The notes under the pieces: generated by a model
Database searches by the model: none
Told to the model about the DNA's origin: nothing
The model's input: the letters and a program-made list of their open reading frames with translations, nothing else
Source of the DNA: Schaedlerella glycyrrhizinilytica_A
Lineage (GTDB): Bacteria > Bacillota > Clostridia > Lachnospirales > Lachnospiraceae
NCBI RefSeq assembly: GCF_042852765.1
Contig: NZ_AP031414.1
Strand: one strand, 5' to 3'
DNA length: 64,000 nucleotides
Shown here: one piece after another, positions 35,066-42,749 of the stretch
How the letters are laid out: every line of letters begins with the position of its first letter
How positions within the stretch are numbered: the first letter of the stretch is position 1
Program-made: the position numbers and the translations under genes

Positions 35066-36482
35066 GTTCCTCATCCTTTCCATTATCTGCCAGAGCGGCT
35101 TTGATCATGATCGCACACTCCACACGTTTACGTTCCATTTCACAACTCACATCATACGTATCGTGGATGGTGTTGTGGAATTTATAAGAATTCGCCATAC
35201 ATCCGCCGCTGCAGTAGAATCTTGCAAAACAACTTCTGCATTTTTCTTTGGAGTACACGCTGCAGCTTCTGAAATCATCAGCGATCTCCGGTCTTACGAT
35301 GCCATCATCCACATTTCCCATAAGGAATGTCTCATCTCCGACAAACTGATGACATGGATAAAGATCTCCCCATGGAGTCACTGCCAGATACTCCGTACCG
35401 GAACCACAGCCGGATAACCGCTTCGCCACACACGGACCGCCCTCCAGATCGATCATGAAATGGAAGAAATTAAATCCTCTGCCCTCCCGTTCACGTTCCA
35501 CCATCATTTTCGCCAGCTTGTCGTATTCGGAGAATATCTGAGGAAGATCGCTTTCCCGGATCGCATACGGATCGGTATCCTCTCCCACGACCGGTTCGAT
35601 GGAAATCTGCTCAAATCCCAATTCCGCAAAATGCTCTACATCTTTTGAGAAATCCAGATTCTCCCGCGTAAACGTTCCGCGGATATAATATTTCTCCTGA
35701 TTCCGGCTCTCGGCAAGTTTCCGGAATTTCGGAACGATCAGGTCATAACTTCCTTTTCCGTTCCGGAACGGACGCATCCGGTCGTTGACCTCTTTTCTTC
35801 CGTCCAGGCTCAGAACAACGTTATCCATCTCACGATTCACAAATTCCTGTACTTCATCATTTAAAAGTACACCGTTTGTGGTCAGTGTAAAGCGGAAATG
35901 CTTATCATGAAGCTTTTCCTGTTCTCTTCCATATGCAACCAGATCTTTGACAACCTGCCAGTTCATCAGCGGTTCTCCACCGAAGAAATCCACTTCCAGA
36001 TTGCGTCTGCTTCCGGAATTGGCGATCAGAAAGTCAAGCGCTTTCTTTCCGACTTCATAAGACATCAGCGCACGTCTTCCGTGATACTCCCCCTCCTCGG
36101 CAAAACAATAGCGACACGCCAGATTACAGTCGTGGGCAATATGCAGACAGAGTGCTTTCACAACCGTCTTGCGCTGTTTGACTTCGTCTATGTAATCTTC
36201 ATAAATATCTTCCGTAAAAAGCTGTCCCGCTTCTGTCAGCTCCGTTACCGCTTCCAGGATCTCCTTTACTTCCTCCGCATCCGCTTCTTTTCCGGAAGAT
36301 TTCAGCTCCGAAAGCACCCTCTCCAACGTCTCCGGTTTCTTTAATGATTCCGCCGTCTGGGATGGATTCTGCTTCTCCAAACATGCGATAATGTCATAAG
36401 CAAGCGGATCTACTACATGAACCGAACCGCTGTTGACATCCAGCACGATGTTATATCCATTATTCTGGTACTGATGTATCAC
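35052..36482 (-). CDS. scfB: SCIFF peptide maturase, radical SAM/SPASM (thioether-forming)
   Basis: 476 residues from a GTG at 36482 (AGAGG eight bases upstream). The radical SAM site CNLACRYC is near residue 114, and the C-terminal SPASM region has cysteines in CGSGTEYLAV, YPCHQF, CSVYSKEKCRSC and YCSGGC. Matches the maturase that installs Cys-to-Thr/alpha-carbon thioether links in the SCIFF ranthipeptide. The precursor gene lies 175 bases upstream. The product's role in Clostridia is not known. Confidence 0.95.
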   Translation of the reverse strand: MIHQYQNNGYNIVLDVNSGSVHVVDPLAYDIIACLEKQNPSQTAESLKKPETLERVLSELKSSGKEADAEEVKEILEAVTELTEAGQLFTEDIYEDYIDEVKQRKTVVKALCLHIAHDCNLACRYCFAEEGEYHGRRALMSYEVGKKALDFLIANSGSRRNLEVDFFGGEPLMNWQVVKDLVAYGREQEKLHDKHFRFTLTTNGVLLNDEVQEFVNREMDNVVLSLDGRKEVNDRMRPFRNGKGSYDLIVPKFRKLAESRNQEKYYIRGTFTRENLDFSKDVEHFAELGFEQISIEPVVGEDTDPYAIRESDLPQIFSEYDKLAKMMVEREREGRGFNFFHFMIDLEGGPCVAKRLSGCGSGTEYLAVTPWGDLYPCHQFVGDETFLMGNVDDGIVRPEIADDFRSCSVYSKEKCRSCFARFYCSGGCMANSYKFHNTIHDTYDVSCEMERKRVECAIMIKAALADNGKDEEREEE

Positions 36483-36564
36483 AACAGATACCTCTCTTTC
36501 TAATTAATATGTTTCTTTACTGAGTTCGTCTTTCTTTTACATATTTCCAGATAAACAAGGATAA

Positions 36565-36586
36565 GGCAGCGGCCGAGGTCGCTGCC
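36565..36586 (-). terminator. Hairpin between scfA and scfB, possible partial terminator
   Basis: Perfect stem GGCAGCG/CGCTGCC with an eight-base loop. On the minus strand only TTATCCTTG follows, so termination would be partial. This could raise precursor over maturase levels (inference). Confidence 0.45.
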
Positions 36587-36622
36587 CTTTTAATTTCCTT
36601 ATTCATTTCCCTTTGCGCCTGC

Positions 36623-36636
36623 CGGCAGATCTGCCG
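36623..36636. repeat. 14-bp perfect palindrome downstream of scfA
   Basis: CGGCAGATCTGCCG is self-complementary, 22 bases past the scfA stop. It may be an mRNA 3' stem or a protein site. Confidence 0.5.
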
Positions 36637-36657
36637 CGCTTCCAACGTGCAAAAGGA

Positions 36658-36801
36658 TTATTTTCTGTTCTCGCAAGTCTGATTTCCTACGGTACAGGAT
36701 GTCTTGCATGCAGACTGACATGATGTCTGGCACTCGCCGCATCCGCCCTTTTTCACTGTATGATTTAATGTCTGAGTATTCAGTGTTTTAATGTGTTTCA
36801 T
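36658..36801 (-). CDS. scfA: SCIFF ranthipeptide precursor (six cysteines in forty-five residues)
   Basis: 47 residues with six cysteines at 21, 24, 28, 32, 36 and 43, and the conserved leader MKHIKTLNTQTL. The core begins KKGGCGECQTSC. RBS AGGAGG lies eight bases before the ATG. This is the substrate of the ScfB maturase encoded downstream. SCIFF is near-universal and strongly conserved in Clostridia, which argues against a toxin role; function remains unknown. Confidence 0.97.
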   Translation of the reverse strand: MKHIKTLNTQTLNHTVKKGGCGECQTSCQSACKTSCTVGNQTCENRK

Positions 36802-36848
36802 CTTGATCTCCTCCTACTTTTCATACTCTTGTATTTCTACTTCGTTGT

Positions 36849-36857
36849 ATTATATCA
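36849..36857 (-). promoter_or_regulatory. Extended -10 promoter of scfA
   Basis: TGATATAAT (TGn plus TATAAT) on the minus strand, with only a weak -35 (TTTTAA at 36877-36872). The predicted start lies about 45 bases before the scfA ATG. Confidence 0.6.
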
Positions 36858-36912
36858 TACTGTGCCATGATTTAAAAGAGTTTTTTCTCACGAAATCTGT
36901 CACTGAAATCTA

Positions 36913-37299
36913 TCACGAAATCATTCCGCCAACCATTCCCCCGCCGGCACATACAAGAAACGTTGTCACCAGTTCCGATACGCTGCCCTGAATCGACCGA
37001 TATAGTCCAAATGACACGAGTACAAGAAGCACCGCATAAAAAATCCCTACAAGCAGTCCCCAGAAAAATTTCTTTGTTCCGGTGATCTTTCCGATCACAA
37101 ACCCGCCCGCAAAAGCTGACAGTACATAGATGATCAAAATCCCCGCCGTCACTTTCGCCTCATCTAAATTAAACTTATAAAGGATTCCTGCCAGGATCAA
37201 CAGTAAAATCCCTGTAACCACGTACGAACAAAGCAATGATTTCAACATCCAAAATATCGTCTTATCTAATCCTGTCTTGTTTTTTATATTCTGTTCCAT
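36913..37299 (-). CDS. Small four-helix membrane protein, TIGR04086-like
   Basis: 128 residues from the ATG at 37299 (GGGGGG seven bases upstream). Four hydrophobic segments (about 19-41, 46-66, 74-97, 103-127) with AFAGGFVIGKITGTKKFFWGLLVG in the middle. This resembles the TIGR04086 family, which I recall as commonly encoded beside SCIFF genes. It lies directly upstream of scfA. Function unknown; transport or anchoring linked to SCIFF is speculation. Confidence 0.75.
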   Translation of the reverse strand: MEQNIKNKTGLDKTIFWMLKSLLCSYVVTGILLLILAGILYKFNLDEAKVTAGILIIYVLSAFAGGFVIGKITGTKKFFWGLLVGIFYAVLLVLVSFGLYRSIQGSVSELVTTFLVCAGGGMVGGMIS

Positions 37300-37406
37300 A
37301 TCCACGCCCCCCTTTTCTTCTTCGGATCATCGTCTGATCTCCACAGCTTCTATATTATGTTTATGGTTCCGTTGACATGGATATGCACAGAAATCAGAAC
37401 TTCCCT

Positions 37407-37952
37407 TTACTGCTCCATCTGTTTTCCTAAAAATGCTGCCGCACATTGTGCTGCTTTTTGTTCTGACTCATCAAATTTTTTCTTTGCTTCCCGATTCAGT
37501 AATATAACGCTGCCGATCACATCTCCCTCACACAAAATGGGACAGATCACCTCTTCGCACACGTTTTCATCCTCCTGCACAATAGGAATATAGAAGGAAA
37601 CTTTTTCCTTCCCGTTCTTCATTTCTCGTTTCTTTAGAAACCTTTCCATTTCTTTACTTATATTTTTATTATTAAAGTCCTTTTTTCCATTCCCGTTTAC
37701 CGCAATCACTTGATCGCAGTCGGTTATGCATACCGTGCAATTTAGTGTCTGCGCCAGACTCTCGCAATACTGTGCGGCAAACATTCCCAATTCCCCGATC
37801 GGAGAATATTTTTTCAATATGATCTCCCCCTCCCGATCCGTGAAGATCTCAAGCGGATCGCCCTCCCGGATCCGCAGTGTCCGTCTGATTTCCTTTGGGA
37901 TCACAACACGGCCAAGATCATCGATTCTTCTTACGATTCCTGTTGCTTTCAT
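37407..37952 (-). CDS. spoVT: Stage V sporulation protein T
   Basis: 181 residues from the ATG at 37952. N-terminal AbrB-type swapped-hairpin DNA-binding domain (MKATGIVRRIDDLGRVVIPKEIRRTLRIREGD) and a C-terminal GAF-like domain (about 60-180). Forespore regulator that tunes sigma-G genes, so its presence marks a spore former. The ribosome binding site GGAGG lies within one arm of a long inverted repeat upstream. Confidence 0.94.
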   Translation of the reverse strand: MKATGIVRRIDDLGRVVIPKEIRRTLRIREGDPLEIFTDREGEIILKKYSPIGELGMFAAQYCESLAQTLNCTVCITDCDQVIAVNGNGKKDFNNKNISKEMERFLKKREMKNGKEKVSFYIPIVQEDENVCEEVICPILCEGDVIGSVILLNREAKKKFDESEQKAAQCAAAFLGKQMEQ

Positions 37953-38021
37953 ATAAAAACCTCCGCTTCCTGTACTTTTTTCCATTTCTGGAAATAGTAT
38001 CTGTAAGCAGAGGTTTTTTAT
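37953..38021 (-). promoter_or_regulatory. Inverted repeat masking the spoVT ribosome binding site
   Basis: Arms ATAAAAAACCTCTGCTT (38021-38005) and AAGCGGAGGTTTTTAT (37968-37953) on the minus strand pair over about 16 bases, ending right at the start codon. An inner stem TTCCA/TGGAA lies between. In RNA the GGAG site would be fully paired. As DNA it could also be an autoregulatory operator. Confidence 0.6.
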
Positions 38022-38102
38022 ACCTTTACCGATGAATTTTTATTTTTGCGATCAGTCGGTTCACAAAAAATCAATGTGGCAGACAACAAATCATTTCCAA
38101 CA

Positions 38103-38131
38103 TTGAAAAACCGAGTGCGGTCTGTTAAAAT
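38103..38131 (+). promoter_or_regulatory. Promoter of the pduL-AEC pair
   Basis: -35 TTGAAA (38103-38108), 17-base spacer, -10 TAAAAT (38126-38131). Confidence 0.7.
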
Positions 38132-38186
38132 ATTTTTATATTTTGATGTAAAAAGCGATATGTTCATGGAAACGAGGTATGGTCGG

Positions 38187-38828
38187 ATGAGTTTAAAAAT
38201 CCCTATTGAAACATCTGCAAGGCACATTCACCTTTCAAAAGAAGATTTTGAGATACTTTTTGGCACAGGCTCTCACATGACCTATGTGAAAGAATTGAGT
38301 CAGCCCGGACAATATGCCTGTAAAGAACGACTTCGTGTTGTCGGTCCAAAAGGGCAATTGGAAAAAGTAGTTGTGCTGGGTCCATACCGAAAAGAGACAC
38401 AGGTTGAAATTTCCGTAACTGACACAAGAAGACTCGGTATTCCGAGCGTGATCCGTCAGTCCGGTGATCTGGAGGGAACGCCCGGCTGTACGCTGATCGG
38501 TCCATACGGAACGATTACACTGGAGAGAGGTGTGATCGTTGCCAAACGGCATATCCATATGACACCCATTGACGCTCTGCGTGCTCATGTCAAAGACAAT
38601 GACATTGTATTTGTCATCACAACCAGTTATGAACGTTCACTGATCTTTTCCGATGTAGTTGTCCGTGTCAGTCCGTCTTTTTCACTTGCCATGCATGTAG
38701 ATACGGATGAAGCAAACGCATTTGCAAACGATGACCATCCGACCGGCGTCATACTAAAGCTCTTTGACGGACATACTTACAATCTCCAAACCTGGGCAGA
38801 CGAGATCCAGGAGGGAATCCATCGATAG
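38187..38828 (+). CDS. pduL: PduL-type phosphate acyltransferase
   Basis: 213 residues from the ATG at 38187 (GAGG upstream, downstream of a good promoter); ATGs further up precede or lack a site. Two zinc-binding RHxH motifs, SARHIHLS near residue 10 and AKRHIHMT near 129, with RQSGDLEGTPG between, identify the PTAC family that interconverts acyl-CoA and acyl phosphate. No encapsulation peptide or microcompartment gene is nearby, so it probably acts as a housekeeping phosphotransacetylase (inference). Confidence 0.88.
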   Translation: MSLKIPIETSARHIHLSKEDFEILFGTGSHMTYVKELSQPGQYACKERLRVVGPKGQLEKVVVLGPYRKETQVEISVTDTRRLGIPSVIRQSGDLEGTPGCTLIGPYGTITLERGVIVAKRHIHMTPIDALRAHVKDNDIVFVITTSYERSLIFSDVVVRVSPSFSLAMHVDTDEANAFANDDHPTGVILKLFDGHTYNLQTWADEIQEGIHR

Positions 38829-38840
38829 GAGTTTCTGTTT

Positions 38841-39758
38841 ATGTTTACTTTAATCTTTAACCAACTGCTCAAAATGCTTTTCATCATGCTTCTTGCCTAT
38901 TTTTGTTATAAAATCGGATTGATCACTCAGGAGGGAAACCGGACGCTGTCTAATCTTCTTTTGATGGTTGTCAATCCCTGCCTGATCATTACCGTTTACC
39001 AGACACCTTATGACCCGGCTCTGATCCGCGGACTTATGATCTCGTTTGCAGCTGCGGCTGCAGCCCATATCCTCGGGATCCTCATGGCACATTTTCTGAT
39101 CCCTGCCGGCAAAAATCCGGAATATGCGATCGAACGGATCGCCGCAGTCTATTCCAACTGCGGATTTATCGGAATCCCTTTGATCAACAGTGTATTGGGA
39201 AGCGACGGCGTCTTTTATTTAACCGCTTATATGACTGTTTTTAATATCCTCACATGGACACACAGCCTGATTCTGCTCAATGGGAGTTTTTCTTTCAGAC
39301 GTCTGCGTCAGGGACTACTCTCGCCCATGATGATCGGTGTCGTGATCGCAGTTGTACTCTATTTTGCCCGGATCCAGCTTCCCTCTGTCCTGCTGGATTC
39401 GATGAACTACATTGCCGATATGAATACGCCTCTGGCTATGATCATCGCAGGAGTATCTGTCGCACAGACCGATCCGAAAAAGATTTTTACCAAACTGCAT
39501 GTTTACTGGACCACGATTTTAAAGCTGATCCTCATTCCATTTGCGGTTCTTCTGCTTTTGGCTGCGTTCCGGACCGAACACGATATCGCATATACAACGC
39601 TGATCGCAGCGGCATGCCCGACCGGCGCAACTTTGACGATGATGGCGATCCAGTTTAACAAAAACTATCAATACGCTTCCGAAATTTTTGCGTTTACAAC
39701 GGTTTGTTCTATTGCCACGATCCCATTCATGACATTTCTGGCAGGATTTTTCTTCTGA
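38841..39758 (+). CDS. AEC (auxin efflux carrier) family transporter
   Basis: 305 residues with about ten hydrophobic segments in two halves. The NCGFIGIPLINSVLG motif near residue 110 and ACPTGATLTMMAIQFN near 258 are typical. Such carriers export or import malate, malonate or other organic acids. It lies 12 bases after pduL with RBS TAGGAG, so an acid linked to acyl phosphate metabolism is a possible cargo (inference). Confidence 0.88.
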   Translation: MFTLIFNQLLKMLFIMLLAYFCYKIGLITQEGNRTLSNLLLMVVNPCLIITVYQTPYDPALIRGLMISFAAAAAAHILGILMAHFLIPAGKNPEYAIERIAAVYSNCGFIGIPLINSVLGSDGVFYLTAYMTVFNILTWTHSLILLNGSFSFRRLRQGLLSPMMIGVVIAVVLYFARIQLPSVLLDSMNYIADMNTPLAMIIAGVSVAQTDPKKIFTKLHVYWTTILKLILIPFAVLLLLAAFRTEHDIAYTTLIAAACPTGATLTMMAIQFNKNYQYASEIFAFTTVCSIATIPFMTFLAGFFF

Positions 39759-39844
39759 ATTTACCGTTACAGAATCGCTGCAGTACAAAACACAAAACAA
39801 TTTATCACGAAGCTCACGCTTCCAATATCGTTTCTTATCAATCA

Positions 39845-39916
39845 CCGGAAGTGCCAAAAGGCACATTCCGGGATTGTAAGCAGTCGCCAAGGTCTCGGGC
39901 AAGCCCGGACTTTGGC
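39845..39916. repeat. Two-hairpin structured intergenic element
   Basis: Hairpin one: CCGGAA-GTGCC, AAAA loop, GGCAC-a-TTCCGG (39845-39871). Hairpin two: GCCAAGGTC with GACTTTGGC enclosing CGGGC/GCCCG (39886-39916). Both lie between convergent genes, before a separate terminator. Could be a small RNA or a REP-like genomic repeat; neither can be confirmed here. Confidence 0.5.
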
Positions 39917-39929
39917 TCGTTGCCTATAC

Positions 39930-39963
39930 AAAAATGACCGGGAAATCATTCCCAGCCATTTTT
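39930..39963. terminator. Bidirectional terminator between convergent genes
   Basis: AAAAATG...GGGAA/TTCCC...CATTTTT. Both strands end in a T tract, and it abuts the stop of the kinase-like gene. Confidence 0.85.
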
Positions 39964-40596
39964 CTATTCTCTTTCGTTCCATTTCCTGTAAATGCCCTCC
40001 AGGGCATCTACCACGCCATCGATCCCCATCAGACTTGCATTAAACAACATCTGATGCGCTTCAATACTTCCCCAATCCCGATCCGTATGTTCTTCATAAT
40101 ATGCTTTTCTCGTCTTATCTATCTTCTTGATCTTATCCCAAGCCTGCCGTTCCGTCAGATCGTACAGTTTCATGATCCGACGGATCCGGTCTTCTTTATA
40201 TGCATATACAAATGCATTGATGCAGTTTGAATAATCTCCCAGCACATAATCCGCACATCTTCCCACAAAAATGCAGGAGCTTCTGTTTGCCAGTTTTTGG
40301 ATGATCTGTGTCTGCATTACATAGACTTTGTCACTCAGCGGCTCTTCAAATTCTGATTCATTCATAAACATCAGATAGTCTCCGGATCCGAGAATCGCGG
40401 AGGACATATATCTGCCCAAAATAGATTCATCCACTTTCTCTGCTTCTTCCGGAGTAATCTTAAGTTCTTTTGCCGCCATCCGAATCAGATTGTGATCATA
40501 GAGCGGAATGGAAAGCCGCTCTGCAAGACGGTTTCCGATCTCATGTCCGCCGCTTCCAAACTGTCGCCCGATCGTGATAATAATGTTTTCTGTCAT
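39964..40596 (-). CDS. Cytidylate kinase-like P-loop protein
   Basis: 210 residues from the ATG at 40596 with GAGAGGAGTG upstream. The N-terminus IIITIGRQFGSGGHEIGNRLAERL carries a variant P-loop typical of the 'cytidylate kinase-like' family (Cytidylate_kin2), common in anaerobic Firmicutes beside transporters. CIFVGRCADYVL and the RIRRIMKLYDLTERQA lid region follow. True CMP kinase activity is unproven; the real cmk is not in the window. Confidence 0.82.
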   Translation of the reverse strand: MTENIIITIGRQFGSGGHEIGNRLAERLSIPLYDHNLIRMAAKELKITPEEAEKVDESILGRYMSSAILGSGDYLMFMNESEFEEPLSDKVYVMQTQIIQKLANRSSCIFVGRCADYVLGDYSNCINAFVYAYKEDRIRRIMKLYDLTERQAWDKIKKIDKTRKAYYEEHTDRDWGSIEAHQMLFNASLMGIDGVVDALEGIYRKWNERE

Positions 40597-40678
40597 CCAA
40601 ATCACTCCTCTCAATCTATGGATCCGTTTTTATATACCGATTATACCGTATTTTACAGAAAACAAAAAGGGTTTTCTT

Positions 40679-41938
40679 CTAATTATCGGAAAATTCTTTC
40701 CCGAAATTTCTCGTAAAGAGCGTTTCGTCTTCCAAAAGCGCTTCAACGGTATCAAATCCCAATTCTTTCATCAACTGCATCACATATGGATTCTCAAGCG
40801 GCGTCTTCACCTTTGCCGCATTTCCATACTCATTCACATACTCTGTCCCCTGCTTTGCCGAAAGCATCGCTTTCGGTCCGCCCACACATCCTCCTTTACA
40901 TCCCATGCCCTCAAGAAAGTTCGCATCGGAATCTCCCTTTCGGAATCGTTCGAGAAGTTTTCTGCAGTCGGAAACACCGTCTGCCTGCTCCGCTTTCACC
41001 TGAATGCTTTTCCCATCGCTTCTCAACTGACGTACCGTTTTGGTAACTGCTTCACTCACCCCGCCCGTCCTCGCATAGATTCTTCCTGCTCTTGAAGAAT
41101 GGTCGCGTCCCCTTTCGGGAAGTGTTTTCGGATCGATCTTTGCCGCTTCAAACAGGTCGTTCACTTCCTGAAATGTCAGCACATAATCCACCGCATCAGC
41201 AACATCTGCTTCTCTTGCCTCCGCCTTTTTCGCCAGACACGGACCTATAAAGACAGTCAGAGCTTCCGGATGCAGCCGCTTCACGACACGACCGGCAGCG
41301 ATCATCGGAGAAACCGCGCCCGGTACATGATCCATCCATTTCTCTTTCCTCAACATAGAGATCCAGATCGGACAGCAGCAGCTTGTCATTTGAAAATCCC
41401 CTGCTTTTCTGACATGCTTGTCAAACTCCAATGCTTCTTTCATCGTCAGTATGTCCGCAAAAAGTGCAACTTCCACCATCCCGTCAAATCCGAGGATCCG
41501 AAATGCACTCCGCAATTTTCCCGGAGTGACCTCTTTTCCGAACTGCCCCATAAACGCAGGCGCCGCCAATATATACGCTTCCCCCTTTTTCTTCCACAGC
41601 GCCATCATCACTGCCAGCAGATCGCGGCTTCCCTGCAATTTTTCCGGTTTGCAGGAATGAATGCATCCACCGCACCCGGTACATTTTTCTGTATCAATAG
41701 AAACTTTTCCATTTTCTTCTTCCTTTATCGCTTCAAACAAACAACTTTGAATGCATTTTCTTTTTATCTCTTCCTCACAATTTTGAAATTGAGTCGTTTG
41801 AAAAACCGGTGCATAATTTTTCGGATGAAGAAGACAATCCAGATGGAGCGGATCATATTCCGGCGGAAGCGGTTCCCGCAGATCTATTTTCTGCTGCAAA
41901 ATATCCCGATACAGTTCGTCAAAACTTTTTCTTTCCAT
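40679..41938 (-). CDS. [FeFe] hydrogenase-like protein, group D-like, with N-terminal 4Fe-4S centres
   Basis: 419 residues from the ATG at 41938 (GAGGG upstream). Cysteines of N-terminal iron-sulfur centres lie in CEEEIKRKCIQSC and CTGCGGCIHSC (about 46-100). H-cluster motifs are TSCCCPIW (P1), GPCLAKKAEA (P2) and EGMGCKGGCVGGPK (P3), so all four H-cluster cysteines are present, though P2 lacks the usual Met. This wording recalls the putative sensory or group D branch. No HydE, HydF, HydG or electron-transfer partner is encoded nearby. Activity cannot be inferred. Confidence 0.85.
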   Translation of the reverse strand: MERKSFDELYRDILQQKIDLREPLPPEYDPLHLDCLLHPKNYAPVFQTTQFQNCEEEIKRKCIQSCLFEAIKEEENGKVSIDTEKCTGCGGCIHSCKPEKLQGSRDLLAVMMALWKKKGEAYILAAPAFMGQFGKEVTPGKLRSAFRILGFDGMVEVALFADILTMKEALEFDKHVRKAGDFQMTSCCCPIWISMLRKEKWMDHVPGAVSPMIAAGRVVKRLHPEALTVFIGPCLAKKAEAREADVADAVDYVLTFQEVNDLFEAAKIDPKTLPERGRDHSSRAGRIYARTGGVSEAVTKTVRQLRSDGKSIQVKAEQADGVSDCRKLLERFRKGDSDANFLEGMGCKGGCVGGPKAMLSAKQGTEYVNEYGNAAKVKTPLENPYVMQLMKELGFDTVEALLEDETLFTRNFGKEFSDN

Positions 41939-41997
41939 AAAAAATCCCTCATTTCGCCGATACATTTTTTCAAAAGTATTGACAAAATGAGAGATTC

Positions 41998-42687
41998 TTA
42001 TTCCGTGCTCCGAATCTCACAGACAAAAAGACTATTTTTTTCTACTCTGAATTTCACTTCCCATTTTCCGTACCGCATCCCATAAGTCCGGGCAGGATCC
42101 TTTTGATAAGATGGACGCGGATCCTGTTCCAACACTTCACCAAGCTCGCGATAAGTAGTTTCGGAAATCATCGCTCTCAAATGTTCCGGAACGATCACTT
42201 CCAACCGGTACTCTTTTGTGGATTCTGTAAAACCTCCCAACGCCTCCGGATGGCTGTCCACATAAGGAAGATACGGTTTAACGTCATAGATCGGAGTTCC
42301 GTCCATCAGATCCGCCCCGCTTACATACAAAGCCGGAGCATCCTCCCCGTCCAGATCTATATGGTCCAGCCTGACGCAGGAAAGCCCGATGGAGTTGGGA
42401 CGGAACGGAGAGCGTGTCGCAAACACACCCATCCGTATATTTCCACCAAGCCTAGGCGGACGTACTGTCGGAGACCAGCTGCCCCTCACTGATTCCGAGA
42501 ACTGCCATAACAACCAGAAATGAGAGTACATTTCCATTCCACGCACAGCTTCGCGGCTTCGGTATTCTGGCTCAAATACGATCTTTGCCGTCGTATCCGC
42601 CAGACCGCTCTGCCGTGGGATTCCAAATTTTTCTTTAAAATCATTTTGTATATATGCGATCGGTCGTATCGTATGTTCAAATTCCAT
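41998..42687 (-). CDS. trmO: tRNA t6A37 N6-methyltransferase TrmO
   Basis: 229 residues counted from the ATG at 42687; an ATG at 42702 is equally possible, as neither has a strong ribosome binding site. The TsaA/YaeB beta-barrel is recognised by IRPIAYIQNDFKEKFGIPRQSG, GVFATRSPFRPNSIGLS and DGTPIYDVKPYLPYVD. Methylates t6A at position 37 of ANN-decoding tRNA-Thr. It lies 59 bases upstream of the hydrogenase-like gene on the same strand. Confidence 0.92.
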   Translation of the reverse strand: MEFEHTIRPIAYIQNDFKEKFGIPRQSGLADTTAKIVFEPEYRSREAVRGMEMYSHFWLLWQFSESVRGSWSPTVRPPRLGGNIRMGVFATRSPFRPNSIGLSCVRLDHIDLDGEDAPALYVSGADLMDGTPIYDVKPYLPYVDSHPEALGGFTESTKEYRLEVIVPEHLRAMISETTYRELGEVLEQDPRPSYQKDPARTYGMRYGKWEVKFRVEKNSLFVCEIRSTE

Positions 42688-42749
42688 TTTGTTTTCTCGC
42701 ATTTCTAAAGATTTATTTTTATTTCTTTTAATATTTATTTATTTTAAAA

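Noticed and set aside
36483..36657. Second small peptide gene between scfA and scfB
   Set aside because: No start codon with a ribosome binding site; only a hairpin and a palindrome are seen.
38841..39758. Propanediol or ethanolamine microcompartment locus suggested by pduL
   Set aside because: No shell protein, dehydratase or aldehyde dehydrogenase gene is nearby; the partner is an AEC carrier.
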